From NCBI RefSeq assembly GCF_035582795.1, contig NC_134368.1, positions 27,694,001-27,758,000 on the forward strand: a stretch of DNA of 64,000 nucleotides, read 5' to 3'. The notes beneath the pieces were generated by a model. That model made no database searches. It was given only the letters and a program-made list of their open reading frames with translations, and was not told where the DNA came from. A program made the position numbers and the translations under genes. This document shows, one piece after another, positions 47,229 to 60,560 of this stretch. Position 1 is the stretch's first letter; every line of letters begins with the position of its first letter. Source of the DNA: Mycteria americana (taxonomy: Eukaryota; Chordata; Aves; Ciconiiformes; Ciconiidae).

Positions 47229-50200
47229 AAACATATAGTGGTGTGCCCTTACATGCTGTACCAGCTTACAAGGAGCTGGAGGGACACCATACAGGCAGAT
47301 GTGGTATCTTTACCTCTAATATCCCTTGACAGATTTTTATTCAGTGAATTTCTTCAATTGCTTTTGCACCCATATAAATTTTAAACATCCACAGCAAACC
47401 AGATGGTCCTGGTTGAAACATAACTTCTGACTTTTTTTCCAGAGTGAACATAAATCCAAATGCATTGTAAGACATTTGAAGCAATTAATGTGCAAATGAT
47501 TATCACTACGAGCAGGAGCTAACTAAAACCAACTGCTTACACATGACAAGTCATACATGGTTTCCTCCATTATCTTTCTCTTTGCACATAACTTCTTCAC
47601 GATAAGGACTCTTGTATCTTAACAGCACCATGTATAAATGGCACTGTCAGCATCCTTAGTGCTCGTCGGTACATTTTCAGTAACACCAGGGCCAATACAC
47701 CAGTTCACTTAACTCTGTTTGTAACCACAACACATTTCTAAAAATATCATTGACTGAAAAGACCCTCCATAAAAAGACTTGTTAGTTCATCAAATTTACA
47801 GAAGTATCAACAAATTACCTTGATTCACGAAGTCAAAACCCTTCATGAAATCCACACGGACAGCCCAACAGCCTGGCTTCTCCTCAGGGCGTAGTGCTCA
47901 CGTTACAGCAAAGTGGGCTTTGTAAGTATTACAGACAGAAAGCTACCACAGCACCAGCAACCACCATGTGCCTGAAAGCTAAGTAACAAGTAGTTACACA
48001 CGTCCTAGATGCTACACATCCAACACACCAAGAAAAACACACCATTCCTTTTTAAACTGTAACAAAAGGTATACTTCTATTTAACACAACTGTTTCAATC
48101 GTGCCCCCCAAAAATTTATGTTCTTTCTTCAATAACCTCAACATAGATATATTAAAAAGTTTAAAAAGCAATATCAATATTGTTTCCAGTCCCAGATGCA
48201 ACTTTAGTTGCATATATAATTTTAAGATAAATTGTCATTATACACCTTCCCATCTGACAGTACTCCTGCTATTATCACCCAGAACTAGTAACTTGTAAAT
48301 ATCTATGAAAAAAATTAATCCCTTTATCTTTCAGAAATTTACAGCAGTATTCTTCCAAAGTAAATACACAGATAGTAGAATGTATACAATAACTGAGCCA
48401 GATTTGTGATTACGATTATGAAGAAATAGGCCACGGTTTATACCTGATAAGCACAGTGTATTTATTCTGTGGGGAGTGAAAGATTTATTATGTGTTTAAG
48501 CATTCATTTCCTTATTTTTATGCATGTTTTCTGTAAAGGATGTGTTAAGTGTATTAGGATCACTTGAGAACTCAAAGGGGTTTGGAAAGTCAGTCCTAAG
48601 TTTCGCAATCACTCACCATGTTATAAACCAAGGGTATCTGTTGATGTAAACATTTCCCTCCATACTTCTGAACGGTGTTTCTGTAAGAAGAAATCAGCCA
48701 GAGGATGGCTTTTACATTATCACAAGCTTTCAAATGCAGAATATTCCAATAAAGTAATTTCCATTGAGGCATGGAGGGCCAGAAGTTTAAGAGGGAGATA
48801 AGAAGTGGATCCTGGAAGTTAGGATGTGTTCTCCCCGCTGTATAGCCTCCTCTCTGGGATGGGCTGCAGAAACCCCACCTCTCCCTCTCCTCTCTGCGTT
48901 TCACAGCCTTGAGCACTGGAAAATACAAAGGTATTCAGAAAGCCTATGTGCTCTTGCAGAGTTCATGAGGGGGATGCAGCAGAATTAGTAAAAAACCAAC
49001 AAAGGTCCATACCCTATGATTGGAAAAGTGGACTCTCCTTTCTTCCCCCCTCACAGTTCCTTTTCACCTGCCCGAGGGCCGCAGAGTTTCTTGGCATCTT
49101 ACTCTTTCCCCTGCATTGCTCCTGGAGGCCCCAGCACTTTCAAGCCCTCGGAAAACGAGCCATACAGCCTTTGCGGTGAAGCAGCCCTAAGAACTGGCAG
49201 GCTTAATGGAGCGTGTGTACGGCGCTCACACTTCTCCTCAGCACAGCACCTCCAGCATGTCCGTACGCACACCACGACAGTTTCCAGCTGGGTTCTCCTA
49301 TGCTGCGAGTGCCTTCTGCTGCTTTCAGCGCTCTGTACTCAACTCTTCCACAGTGTTTCAACAGCTCAAGAAATTAACTGGTGTAGAAAGTGAAAGGGAA
49401 GACGGTAGCAACCTGGTGATGCTGGGACATGCCCACAGGCTGCCATAGCATGTGCCTTGAAGAACCATTGTTTCTCTAGATGTCATGCTCTCCACACACG
49501 AGCCTCCATTTTCCTTGCTGAAGTGTCGTTCCCCCCCCAGGTTTAGATCACGAACGCTTGAGTGCTGTATTGACATCCGCTACCTCAAAGTACAAAGGAG
49601 AGAGTTTCATGTTGCAAGAGCTCCCACAGCTGACAGCCCAGTCACCCTGCACCGCTGGAAAATCTTCCACCCTGTAGAACCACTTGCATGACTTTCCTTA
49701 CTCACTGGGATGAAGATTCCACAGGTCTTGATTGCCAACAAGGTTTGAGAGTCTTTATTCCTGACAGGCTCATGATTTCCCAGTTTCACTGAGGCACGTA
49801 AGATGCTGACCAGTCTCACAAGGTGCTCCAGATCATCCCTTCCTGCACAACAATCTTTGCTACATTCTGGTTGCAAAGTGGTCTATAAAGAGAAAGATTT
49901 GCAATAAAACTTAATTGAAAAGTCTGGAAGTAGTGCACAGACGCAAATTTGGCATATAGACTGGTTTAATTCAGCACTGAAAACTGATTAAAATACTCAT
50001 TTTCAGAGAAACATCATTCCGCAAACTGTCTAAAGTTAACTGGAGGCCCCTTGTCCCTTAGAAAAGGTTGATGCTCAACTGAAGTTTGCCAAATGATGAA
50101 TTACTCCAGTGTTCCCTGTGCTGTCGGACCTGAACTTAGAGCTACGACTTCTACAAGGTTTTCTTAATGCTAGCACTCCAGTCTCTTAGAGACACACCAT

Positions 50201-50262
50201 CATTTTGATCTTTTGCTGACCTACTAGCATGCTAAGCAAACATGGTGTCACTAGTGTCTTAG
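47229..50262. other. Intergenic DNA, nothing recognised
   Basis: Chance frames only, including a 110-codon minus-strand frame at 48596-48928 with no family resemblance. Confidence 0.5.
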
Positions 50263-50362
50263 GACTGGAATTTTTTAAGGCATGGATGGGACTTAGGTGC
50301 TTAATCCCATTAATTTTGATGAGATTTGAGCATCTAACACTTTTAAAGTCTTATGAAAATCT
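50263..50362. repeat. Ancient archosaur-type interspersed repeat (possible MITE)
   Basis: 'GACTGGAATTTTTTAAGGCA', 'GGGACTTAGGTGCTTAATCC', 'CATTAATTTTGATGAGATTT', 'GAGCATCTAACACTTTTAAAG' and 'TATGAAAATCT' follow a pattern I know from turtle, crocodile and bird DNA. That pattern is a self-complementary element built from TTTTCAAAGGC / TTAGGTGCCTAA / CCCATTGATTTCAATGGG. It is probably a nonautonomous DNA transposon, but the family is not certain. Confidence 0.6.
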
Positions 50363-52289
50363 CTATCCAGTTTGCTGGCCATGGGTCATCAATAGAGTGA
50401 TGACGCAGTCAATGAATACTATATTTCAAGAATAAAAAACACTCAGTAAATATGGTCCTTTTGAAAAACAATGATTAATGAAAAAATGTAGATATAGTCC
50501 AATGTGCTGGCTTGGATTAGCTACAGGTGTGACAGTTCTGCAGCCTATGGATTACCTGTCCTTGCCTCCAGCTAGATCAGGAGTTCTTGTGATAGGCAGT
50601 CCGATCAGCGGCCAAAAAGTTCCCGAGAATAAGACAGGTATTGGCAATCATTTCAGTAACATGGATTATCAACTCACAGAAAGTATTTTCCATTCTCTTG
50701 AATGATCAGCTGACGTTTTCTTGACCTTTGGGCTTCGTTTGGACGCCCACAGAGGAGCACTGGGGCCTCTAAACTGGGAAAAACTCCAGACACTTTTGCT
50801 GGCCAGACAGAAAGACATAATTAAAAAAGTAATAATAAAAGAAAGTTAGGAAAATAACTTTAAAGGGATTTTTTTCCCAATTTTGCTGTTTTAAGGGCAG
50901 CCCTCAAGAACTTTTTTGGCTGTACACTCAATAGCAGTGATTTCTTGGCAATCTCATTAGCTCCACTTTTGTATGGGTGGGTAGCTCTCATATAATAAAT
51001 CATTTAGCAGTTCAGACAGTGATTCAACAAAGTGTAATATCCTTCTCTTCCCTGACAGTTTGTCAACATGGACTAAAATAGGAGATATGTCTACACAGTC
51101 CAACAGACAGACCTACGTCACCACATCCATTCCTAAAGCAGGCTGGAAGAGAGCCAACTCTGCTCCAAAATGTGATCCATGGTACTTGGGCTTGAGCAAA
51201 TAAGCCCAGCTTGTTAAGCCGGGGTCAACGGTACAGTAATGGTGGTACTGGTTTGGAGTTGGCTCACGTCTGACCAGCTGGGAGCAGAATGAACTTAGAT
51301 CTGGGTTCAAAAGAGCAGAGTGAAAGGCTTATGTGAACCCTTCCAACCCTGAGAGGTGTGGAAGGCCCTGCTGGACCCACACTCTTGCAGGATAGGGCCT
51401 TCTACCTTCAGAAAAGTTCCCAGGGATTTCAGTGAAGTCAGGTTTCATCTTCAAGAGGTCCAGAAAACAGCAGAAGAAGTAATTCTCCAGGAGCGCTAAA
51501 AGGTTATAGGAAGGCCCAACAAATAGTCATAGTACTGCTTGTTTCTTTAATACCTAAATGTCTCACATATATTGAGAAGTATTCCGTTTCTGTGGTCACA
51601 CTTAGATTTACATTTTCTGTAAATGTACAGATTTACATCAGTAGCTCCAGTGAATGAGTTTTCAGCTGGGGGGTGTGTGTGTGCCTGTAAGTAGTGAAAT
51701 AATGTTACTAAGGCATATCAACCTGTTGGTACTTGCAGTTTAGGGAAGTATAAGAAAGGTTGCTATCTGGGGAGACATCCACAGCTCCTCCTAACTCACA
51801 GTAGTAATTTAGGCAGGGTTGCAAATAATACTCCATCCTTTGAAATGATGGGTGGAGCAAAATAAAAAAAAACAAACCTATTAGTAGTCTTCATTTTGAG
51901 TTGGGGCTGATGGCTGATTTTGACACCCTGACTCTTCAGAATATGTGACCATCATGTCTGTGATGGCACGACGGATGCCGTCTGTCCCAGAAACGGTACC
52001 TGTTGCACCAAAGCACCTCCACAGGCTTTGATGAGAGTCTGGTTCTGCAAGGATTGTCAGGCTGCAGGAGATCACTGAGCAAGACAGCCTGCCTTCTGGG
52101 AATAAACTCACCTGTATCTATACTACACTGCTTTATCTTGCTTCCAGTTGAACACAATCCTCTGCTAAATATTGTCCTTTAGAAATTCAATACATAGGAG
52201 AAAAAAAACCCCTAATATTCCTGTGTCATGGAACTAAATTGTAATGTTGCTAAATAAGATATATTGCTGGCCTGCTGCATGAAGTCATT

Positions 52290-52366
52290 GTTTTTCTTTC
52301 TCACTTTTTTCTTTTTTTCTTGTTTTCTGCCCCTGCTTCTCTTTTTCCTCTCCATTTTCCACTTTT
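52290..52366. repeat. Polypyrimidine tract of about 77 bp
   Basis: Nearly all C and T on the plus strand, with a few interruptions. This is low-complexity sequence, able in principle to form triplex DNA. Confidence 0.75.
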
Positions 52367-55300
52367 AGCTGCCAATTTCCTTGAGTAAATGAATATTCCA
52401 ACTCACCATGAACCAGCTAATACCCCAAACAAATTTGGATAAAGCCCAGTGTTGATTCCAGATACAGGTTTTCCCTTTTGATCTGCTCCAAGGGGAAAGT
52501 TACTAAGGAAAGAAAAGGGAAGGCAACGTTCACCAGTTCCTTCTGGATGATGCAAGTGACTGCTAAATTAAAGGCTGAATGTGATGTACCTTTTCCCATG
52601 TTTCTCAAACTTTCACAAGTGGCTACCCAGCAAATAGCTGTTCTAACATCAGTGAGAGGGTTTTTTGACATTCCTTTTGCACATTTGATAAAAAAACAAG
52701 GTAGTTTGGTGAACTACATGGTTATGCCACCATTACACAAAAATTGTTATAAACTGAGAAAAGGAATATCAGAACCCAGGAATTTACTTTGGAAGCTAGG
52801 ACTTGGTTTCCAAAGCACCTTTTTCCACATATAGTTCTATTGTAGAAGTTTGATTTTCATCCCATTTGACACCAGTTTGGCAAAAGTTTCTAACTGCATT
52901 CATTGCATGCTGCCTCATACATGACAGCCCCTGCCTTTCCCCACGTAACACAACTCCACAGCATTTCTTTGAAGCTACGGCTGCTGCAGAGGTTTGCAGA
53001 CCGCTGAACAACCTGCTCTGGCAACTAATCATTTCATGTACTGAGCCTAGACAGACTCAGCTGCACTGAGGGAACTTGCAGCTGGCATGGGCTCTCTGAG
53101 CACGTTAGCTGACTTGAAAGAGCCTCTTCCTAGGTGATGGCACTACGAAAGAGGTGTTGAGGAACATCTCCCTGAGGGTGCTAAAACCCCTCTACCATGT
53201 AAGGCCACTCCTCACCGAGAAAGATTTGAGTAACTCCACGTGTTTGAAAATTTACCCAGGATAGTGAAATGGGGTAAGATGCATACTGGGTGGGTGGCAG
53301 CAGGGAAAGATGCTGCATTTAAATAAGCAGAGTGCAAAATCAGCTGGAAGATTATTGCAGATACATACTGGAAGTGGAGATTCCTGCTCCGGATCCTGTG
53401 TTTAGAAGAACACTCCGCTTCCACTTCCAGTCTTTAATGAAGGAGGTTGTAAGAAAGTAGCTGAAAAGCAGTCAAACTCAGAAAAAAACTGGAAGGGAAA
53501 TACTGTTTTGCCCTCTGTACCACTCCCAGCTCAGCGTAGAAGCAAAGGCTGTTTGTTGTTTTTGCATTAAAGAAACCGGGTGTCACATTGGCAGGTACAC
53601 AAACATACGAGCATCGGCTCCCCACCAATGCGCTTTTGTTTTAAAGGGCTAAAAAGATCCCTGATAACAGCTGGTGAAAGGCCCATTGTCCTGCCACATC
53701 CTTTTCCCGACTTGACCTGTCAAGAGAGCAGAAGTCTGCAGCTCTGGGCGTACAGAGCGGGGTGGGAGAGCCATGCTTTCCTTCAGAGTCCTCTGTCAGT
53801 TGCTGGTTTGTGCGTGTGGTCATTTTCCTTTCGTAATATGGTATATATTTTACCGGAGGCCCTAGAAAGAACGTGTGCGGACCTGGACCTTGCTGCGCTT
53901 GGTAGCTACAAACACAGAATGAAAGGATGCTCCCTGGCTTGACGAGTTCACTGGTTTTGTGCTCAGGTTTATTCTTTCCTTCACCTTGGTACCTCTTTAT
54001 TTTGGGTTGCTTCACTTCCCTTTCACCACTCCTCCACTTCTTTTTTATGTAATTGCTCTTCAGTCAACCCAATTTATATCTTTTTAGCCTCGTGTAACTT
54101 GGTATCACTTACTTGTGATATTTCTCGTTTCCCTAGCCTTCTTTCTGCTCTTCCTTCCCAGTGATTTTCATGGTTTATATTTGTTGTGTTGTCCCTCCAC
54201 CTACTGTGTGCGAACAAGAGGAAGGGAGAAGTACCTGGAACCGGAGAGACAGAGAATAGGGTTGAATACAGTTACAGAACTGAGAGACAGGAGACTATGG
54301 CAGGCTGGGACAAAGAAAAGCAGGCTGGTGGAGAAAAAAAAGATGCTCGTTAAAGAGGAGGCTGGATATAGGAATTTCCTATACCAGAGGAAAGGCAGGT
54401 CTTGATGAGAACAATATAAAGAAGGAAGGAAGTGGTTGTTTGGGTGAGTGGGAGAATTGACCGTGGCTGCGGATGAAAGGAGAAGCTGAGCCAGGCTCTG
54501 CAATCAGCAGAGCTATCAGCCTGGGATCTGCAGGCCTCCAGGAGAAGCAGAACCAAGTGTCAAAGTGTCCAGAAAGGAGGGCTGGGCAGGGAAAAATCCA
54601 CGCCTAAAAGCATAGCAGCGTTCAAAACACAGAGATACTGATCAGGGATTTGTTACACAGAGAACAGAGAGGATGGTGAAGACCCCCAAAATTATGCTTT
54701 GTAAATGACGTTGAATATTTACAGGCATTTATGCACGGGATCTCTCATTTTGAATTGCCTGCACTCTAATTCATTAGGCTGATAGCTGGCTAAATAGCAA
54801 CATGTGTAGTAGTATATCAGATCCTGAATAGTCAACAGCTTTTAAAATCTAAAAATTTAATTAAAGGCAAAGACAGGCAAATAGGAAAACATCAAATGGT
54901 GCTCAGCTACCAGGAGACAATTGGATGTATTAGCTTTCAAAAATCAATATAAAATTCCAAAATAGAGGAAAACTGCTTCACAAAAGGGCTTCACACTCTC
55001 CCAGGACAGGGTGAGAAGGGATAATACTGCTTTTTTCCAAGGAAAGAGCAAACTCGGATGATCCATCCACTCGTGTAATTCCCAGAACGACACAGAACAT
55101 CGATGCCAAGCCTGACAATATGTTGCTGAGTGAGTGGTAGCAGAGGGAAAGTGACTGTGATAGAAGACAGCAAGGCCGGGATAAACAAACAGGTGCTGTC
55201 AGCCAAATGCTGAACACTGCAAATGCACCACAGCAGATGCCCTGATTAAATAAAATGTGAAGTCACAACATTTGTTTGAGTGATTGAAAAAAATCAACAT

Positions 55301-57531
55301 GCTCTCACAATCTCAGATTCATTGATTTTTCATTAGAATTAAAAATAACAAAAGCTCTGGTGTTACTTTTCTTTTAGCCTGTAAGTTTTTTAAAAATACA
55401 TTAAAAAACCACTTGAATGGAAACAGTCTTCCTTCGAGTCATTTTTCAAAATTAGGGTTTTTCTATCTCTTGCTTCTGAGTGGATATCTTTACCAACCTG
55501 CTCTCAAAGACAGGCTGCATGTCATGGAGAGTTGAACTGTCTTTGAGTCTAGCTTTATCAATGAAGAAAATGCTAAATTTCTGGTAAAGATCTCTTCCAC
55601 CACCCTCCTCTGCCTTGACAGATGCTGCTGTGAGGGTTCCTCTCGTCCGCTCACCCAGCCCACCTCCCAGTTCACCCCTTCACACATGACAAGCCGTGAA
55701 AGAGCACAACCTGCCCTCAGTAAAAGATCTCCAAATACTCTCCAGCAGGATTAATACCTGTTGAGAGGTATTAATACCAAGGATGCTTTATGCCAGGGCT
55801 GTCCAACTCCCGCACCATCACCAGGCAGCCACGCTGCTCTTTGCAATGGTGTGAGTCCCGTGACGGCTGAGAGGCTGCATCTCTGAGCAGCTCTGAAATA
55901 ATCTGGAGATTATACAGAGCTGTGCTGGATGTGCCTACTCCTGTTTTATACTCTAGAGAACGAAGGAATTCCAAGCAGAAATTTAAAAATAAATACCATA
56001 GGGCCTCAAGTTCTCTGTGTGATATTCAGTGGTTTGGTAAAGGGACAAAAAGGACAAGCAAACCAATGAAATGTATATACAAGTCCTTGAGCAAACAACT
56101 GAGAAGATATTTAGCCAGAGCAGTCTGCTTAGGGCTCAGCTCAGATTTCTCCAAAATCTGGCCCAGGATTGTGCAATGTCCCCAGCTATGACCATTATGG
56201 TCTGGGGGAAAATGATCTGCACAGAGAACATCAGCCAGGACTGACAGATTGCGGAGGAGAAAAGGAGGCAGAAAAGTCTGGTGCTAGCAGGATAACTTCC
56301 CTTCTTAACCAGCCCAGGGCCTTGCTGGTTTAAGGCGCATTTATCAAAGCTCACAAAGAAAAGATTAATAAGCCAGGTAAAATGGAATACAAATAGAGGA
56401 TCCTTGGGTGTTTCACCCATTTGCTCTTTGTGCAATGTTTTTTTGGTAAAAGTAATTTTTTCCAAATGGAGGGTGCCTGTGTTACTGGAAGCATGTTGTG
56501 TCAGACCTGCTTTGGAGAACAAGGTTTATTGTCAGGTTAATACAACCAGAAGAAGGAGTGAGAGCACAAAGATGCCATCTAGGAGTAGTTTTGCACAGAG
56601 CTTGGTCTTGAACACCAGACCCGCTCCTTCAGGGAGACAGATTATAGCAGCAGAAGCTGCCCAGGACACAGCTTCCTCGACGCAAGCTGTTCATGGCTGC
56701 CGTGGGATAAGATCAGGCCTCCCACGACACCAGTCAGGCCTTACTAGCCCTCTGCTCCTGCTGTTCAAGAAGGTTAAAGATTTCAGGTGTTATGTTGAAG
56801 ACAAAAAGGCATACGAGACTTTATCTTCCCAGTGGAGAAAACTAAATTGGGTAGAAGACCAAACCGGTTAGTACAATACAAGTTGAACCCTCACTCTACC
56901 TGAAATTATATCCCCCTAAAAGCCCCTATTTTTCTTTCTGTGCACAGCAGCAGAGAGATTCCTGGTAATCAGAGAAGACCCTCTTCCTCTGCTTCCACCT
57001 TCTCCTATAACCACCATGTTACACATTTTTCCACAAGTACTTTACTTGCGCACAGGCACAGTCTGCTTTCGGGAAGGGTGACTGCACCTGGACAAAGATA
57101 CGCAGCTTGACGCTGATACCTGCTCCTCCATAGGTTTTCCCCTATCTAATAAATACAGATGCAAGTTTGTTGTAGGCGATCAGGATTACTGAGATGCTAG
57201 CTTGAGTTTTACTGGAGAGAAAAACAGAGAAGCTAAACCAAAGTATTTGTTTTAAAAGAAGAGAGTTTTGCAAACAGCTACAAGAAAAATTCTCCTATTT
57301 TGTTGTTATAAATTCCATCGCTATGTTTCTGGTAATGTTTCTGGTGAGGAGCAGCAGAGCGACCTCAGGAAAACCTTGCTGGAGTTCCTAAGGTCCTCAT
57401 TTTCATATATTGTCTCCTGAACCAGTTGCCAGGGTGGCTGTAATAGGGAGAGGAAAACTGCTGAAAAACCTATGACCGGTATTCAAGGGGCTTAGAGCAA
57501 GCCCTGCAACTCTCCAGGCAGATGGCCGTTT

Positions 57532-57546
57532 AAAAAAAAAAAAAAA
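57532..57546. repeat. Run of 15 A
   Basis: Mononucleotide tract; no retroposon body was recognised upstream. Confidence 0.8.
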
Positions 57547-59009
57547 CAACCAAGCTGGGCTGATGCTAGAATTGTGTTTCCATGGGAACAGGGAGGTAGG
57601 GATGCTGCCTTGTACTTGACCGAATGTGAAGCAGGTTCAGGACTAGGATTAGGAGAGAAGTGGCCAGATTCCTGCTGCCATTCAGGGTATCTTTTACACT
57701 CCTAAATACAAGACAGGGCTCTTTAAAGGACTGCACTAACTCTCTATCCACATGTCTTTGTGTGGATTTAATAAATTTTAAAAGATGTATATGCTTAAAT
57801 GTAAAAGTGTATATAAGAGTGTGTATAAGAGCACATCATCTTTAGTGAGCCATGAAAACCAAGTGTGTAAATGAGAAATGCATGTCCACCTCTCAGTTTA
57901 AGACAAGGTGTGTGCTGGTGGTCTCTCTATCAAACGGATGCTCTGTGTGGTACGATGGTTACCCCAGCCCATTCCAGCTCTTCTAGTTCTCCAAGAGGTG
58001 ATGTTGAGATCACCAGACAGCAAAATCATACATCTGATATCATATGGTAATTAAAAAAAAGAGGTAGGATAATTATTTTAAATTGTTAGTCTTCCACTGC
58101 CCCAGGAGAATAAATCTAATTGATGTCTGATATACATCGGTGTTATTTAAATATTACAAGAATCAGAAAATAGTTTGTGTTAGCACAAGTATTTCAAAAT
58201 ACACTTCTTATGTCTCTTTCTTTAAATGTTTGAGATTAGATTACCATTCACCTAGTTTTCATCTAGTTGTGGTTCTCAGAAAAATCCCTATAAACTCATC
58301 TCCTGTTTTTAGGCCCTTCATTACTCCAGCAAGTTTCAAACAATAAACAAAGACCAAAACAAAAGGCAAAGAACAATAAAGACAAAATCCCAGAATGGAA
58401 ATAGAGTTAAATATACACATTTACGTGATCTATTTATATTTGAAGAGTTAGTGTGGGTTTTTTTGACTAATTTATAACAATAAACAAGATTCAAAATCCC
58501 AAGTTTTGAAAGGAGCCAAATTCATGCCTAAAATAAGGGAATGTTGAAAAGGAGATCCTACAGTTCGCTTCTCATCAAAATTTGTTGACAACTATCACAA
58601 GCTGAAAATGTGACCAGTTATGACCCCTCTCAGAACAACCCCTTAGTAGAAGGGGTTAACGTTCGCATACCTGTGTTTCCAGCACGCAGATATCTTTCTA
58701 TGCTTGCATAAATATAAACAAGTCCCTTTGGCTCATCTTTCAAACACTTATGAGTGGAGATTTTTAGGATTTGGCTTTAAAAAGGCCTTGTGAAAAATTT
58801 TTCTTCCCTGTTTCTAGAAACTTCTATGCTTACCCTTAGGCTCAAGAGCATCTGTTCGACCTAGGGCTACTCACACGACCCAAGTGCGCTTGTCTCTGCA
58901 GGACAGAGGTTTCTTCCCTTGCGTAAAAAGGAGAAAAGAGTTTTCCCGGGCGGTGTTGTTTAAGCATACCTTGATGCCTGCTTCACTTCAGAAAGGAGCG
59001 GACCGCTGC

Positions 59010-60560
59010 CAGGTACCGTGCTGACCCCCGCGCGTTTTAGCGAGGCCCCGCTCACCCCCAGCAGCGGGAGGAGATGCCCGAGGGGCGTCCGGGGGTGCCC
59101 CGCTCCTGGGGAGCAGCCCCGCGCCGCGGGGCAAGCGGGCGAGGGTCTGGGCGGGGGAGCAAAGCCTTCTCCCGCCGCGGGGGCCTGGAGGCTCTCAGGT
59201 GCTTCGTGCAAGAACATTAATTAACGTTAAGGTGCTTAATGCAACAGCCGCAACCAGCAGCTCGCCGCGTGCAGGGGCAGCTCCGTGCCCTCCAGGAGTC
59301 GCATGCGGGGTGGGGGGATCGGCTGCTCCCCCAAAGCCGGGGGGGCCTCGCCATCGTCCCGCCGCCCCCTCCCCGTGGCAGCGCCGCCTGCGATGCGATG
59401 CGATGCGGTGCGGTGCTCGCGGCGGGGAGGCGGCGGCGCGGGCACTGCATGGGCTGAAGGCAAAGCGGCTTCGCCCGTCTGTTTTATTTTTAGCTGGCAG
59501 CTCAGCTCAGCGCAGCGCAGCTCCGCCGGCGGGGCGGGCGGGGCGGCAGGCGAGGGAGGACCGAGCCGGCAGGGCGGGCGGGCGGACGGGGCACCGGCAC
59601 AGAGAGGTTACCGCAGGCGAGCTGCAGCCAGCCGGGCTGCAGAGCGCCGCCGCCCCCGGCCCCCGCCCCCCGCCCCGGCGGCTGCGAGGCAGGCAGCGGC
59701 AGGCAGCGGCCTCCGGCGTCCGCCCGCTGCGGCCGCGGCTCACCTCGGGCTGGCGGCGCGGTGCCTGGCTGCTCCCCCGCCGCAGCGCGCCGGGGCCCTG
59801 CAGATGGCCAGTCCCGGGCTGGAGCTGGGAGAGGTTCAGCCTCCCCCCGAGCCCCCCCAGCCTGAGCTGGCTTTCACCGAGGCTCAGAAGTGGATCGAGG
59901 TAAGACCGCGGGATGGCAGGGGTGCGGGCGCCTGACCCCCACCGAGGCGACCCGGCGTCCTTCCCCGCCTCGTCGCGGGGTCCGCAGGCGTTTTATTCCA
60001 GGCCGAGCTCCGTCCCGGCCCCCCCGCCGCCCTCCCCCGCTTCGCTCGCTGCGGGGAAGGCGGCCGGGGCCCGCTGAGCCGCTGCTCAGCCCCCGCGCAG
60101 CGTGCGCGCCTTCGGACGGACCCCTCCCCCCCGCGCATCTCTTCCAAACTTAATCTCTTAATCGCATTTCCCCTCCCCGCCCCCGGGGCTGGGATGAACG
60201 CGGCGGCTGTAAACAGGAGCCGCGCAGGTGCGCGGAGCGGGCGCGGACGCGTCCCCCAGCGGGGCTCCCCACCGCGGCGTCCCGGGGGCGGCGAGGGCCC
60301 CCCGCCGTGCTGGGGAAGCCTCCGGCCCTGCGCCCTTCCAGCTCCCCTCGCCCGCGGGTGGTGGCCGCGGCCGCGCAGGTAACGCGCCGCAGTGCGCGGA
60401 GGGCCGGGCCGGGCCGGGTCGGCTCGGCTCCGCTGCGGGGGGGGGCAGCGCCCGGGGGGCCTGGGGCAGCGCGTCCCGCGGGGGAGCCCCCGGCAGCCCT
60501 GCAGCCCCTTCTGCCGTCGCTCAGCAGAGCCAAGGAGAGACGTTCAGTCTGGCTCTTCAG
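59010..60560 (+). promoter_or_regulatory. LIMCH1: CpG island and promoter region of LIMCH1
   Basis: About 1.5 kb of CpG-dense DNA spans the first coding exon and the start of intron 1. No TATA box is evident near the exon, which fits a dispersed-initiation promoter. The exact start site cannot be read. It probably lies within 59,400-59,700, where GC boxes and a CAGCTCAGC repeat cluster. Confidence 0.85.
59804..59899 (+). CDS. LIMCH1: LIMCH1 first coding exon (residues 1-32)
   Basis: Encodes 32 residues beginning MASPGLELGEVQPP and ending PELAFTEAQKWIE, with donor GAG|GTAAGA in phase 0. The end matches the FSEAQKWIE that opens the calponin-homology domain of LIMCH1, and the length equals the mammalian exon. 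LIMCH1 is a LIM and calponin-homology protein that binds actin and promotes non-muscle myosin II activity at stress fibres. The ATG was chosen because it aligns with the known start; its context has G after it but C at -3. The same frame stays open for 173 codons upstream to an ATG at 59285, which is probably GC-driven. The following exons lie beyond the window. Confidence 0.92.

Larger units (their letters stand above)
50363..59009. other. Intergenic DNA, no gene seen
   Basis: It includes a polypyrimidine tract at 52290-52366, an A-run at 57532-57546, and a purine-rich stretch near 54,210-54,450. Frames of 120-155 codons (for example 53580-53942 and 56404-56871 plus) show no recognisable domain or splice structure. 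Confidence 0.5.

Noticed and set aside
56404-56871. 155-codon plus-strand frame, with a 128-codon minus frame overlapping its left part
   Set aside because: No recognisable motif, no splice support, and the two overlap in antisense; length is within chance for 64 kb.
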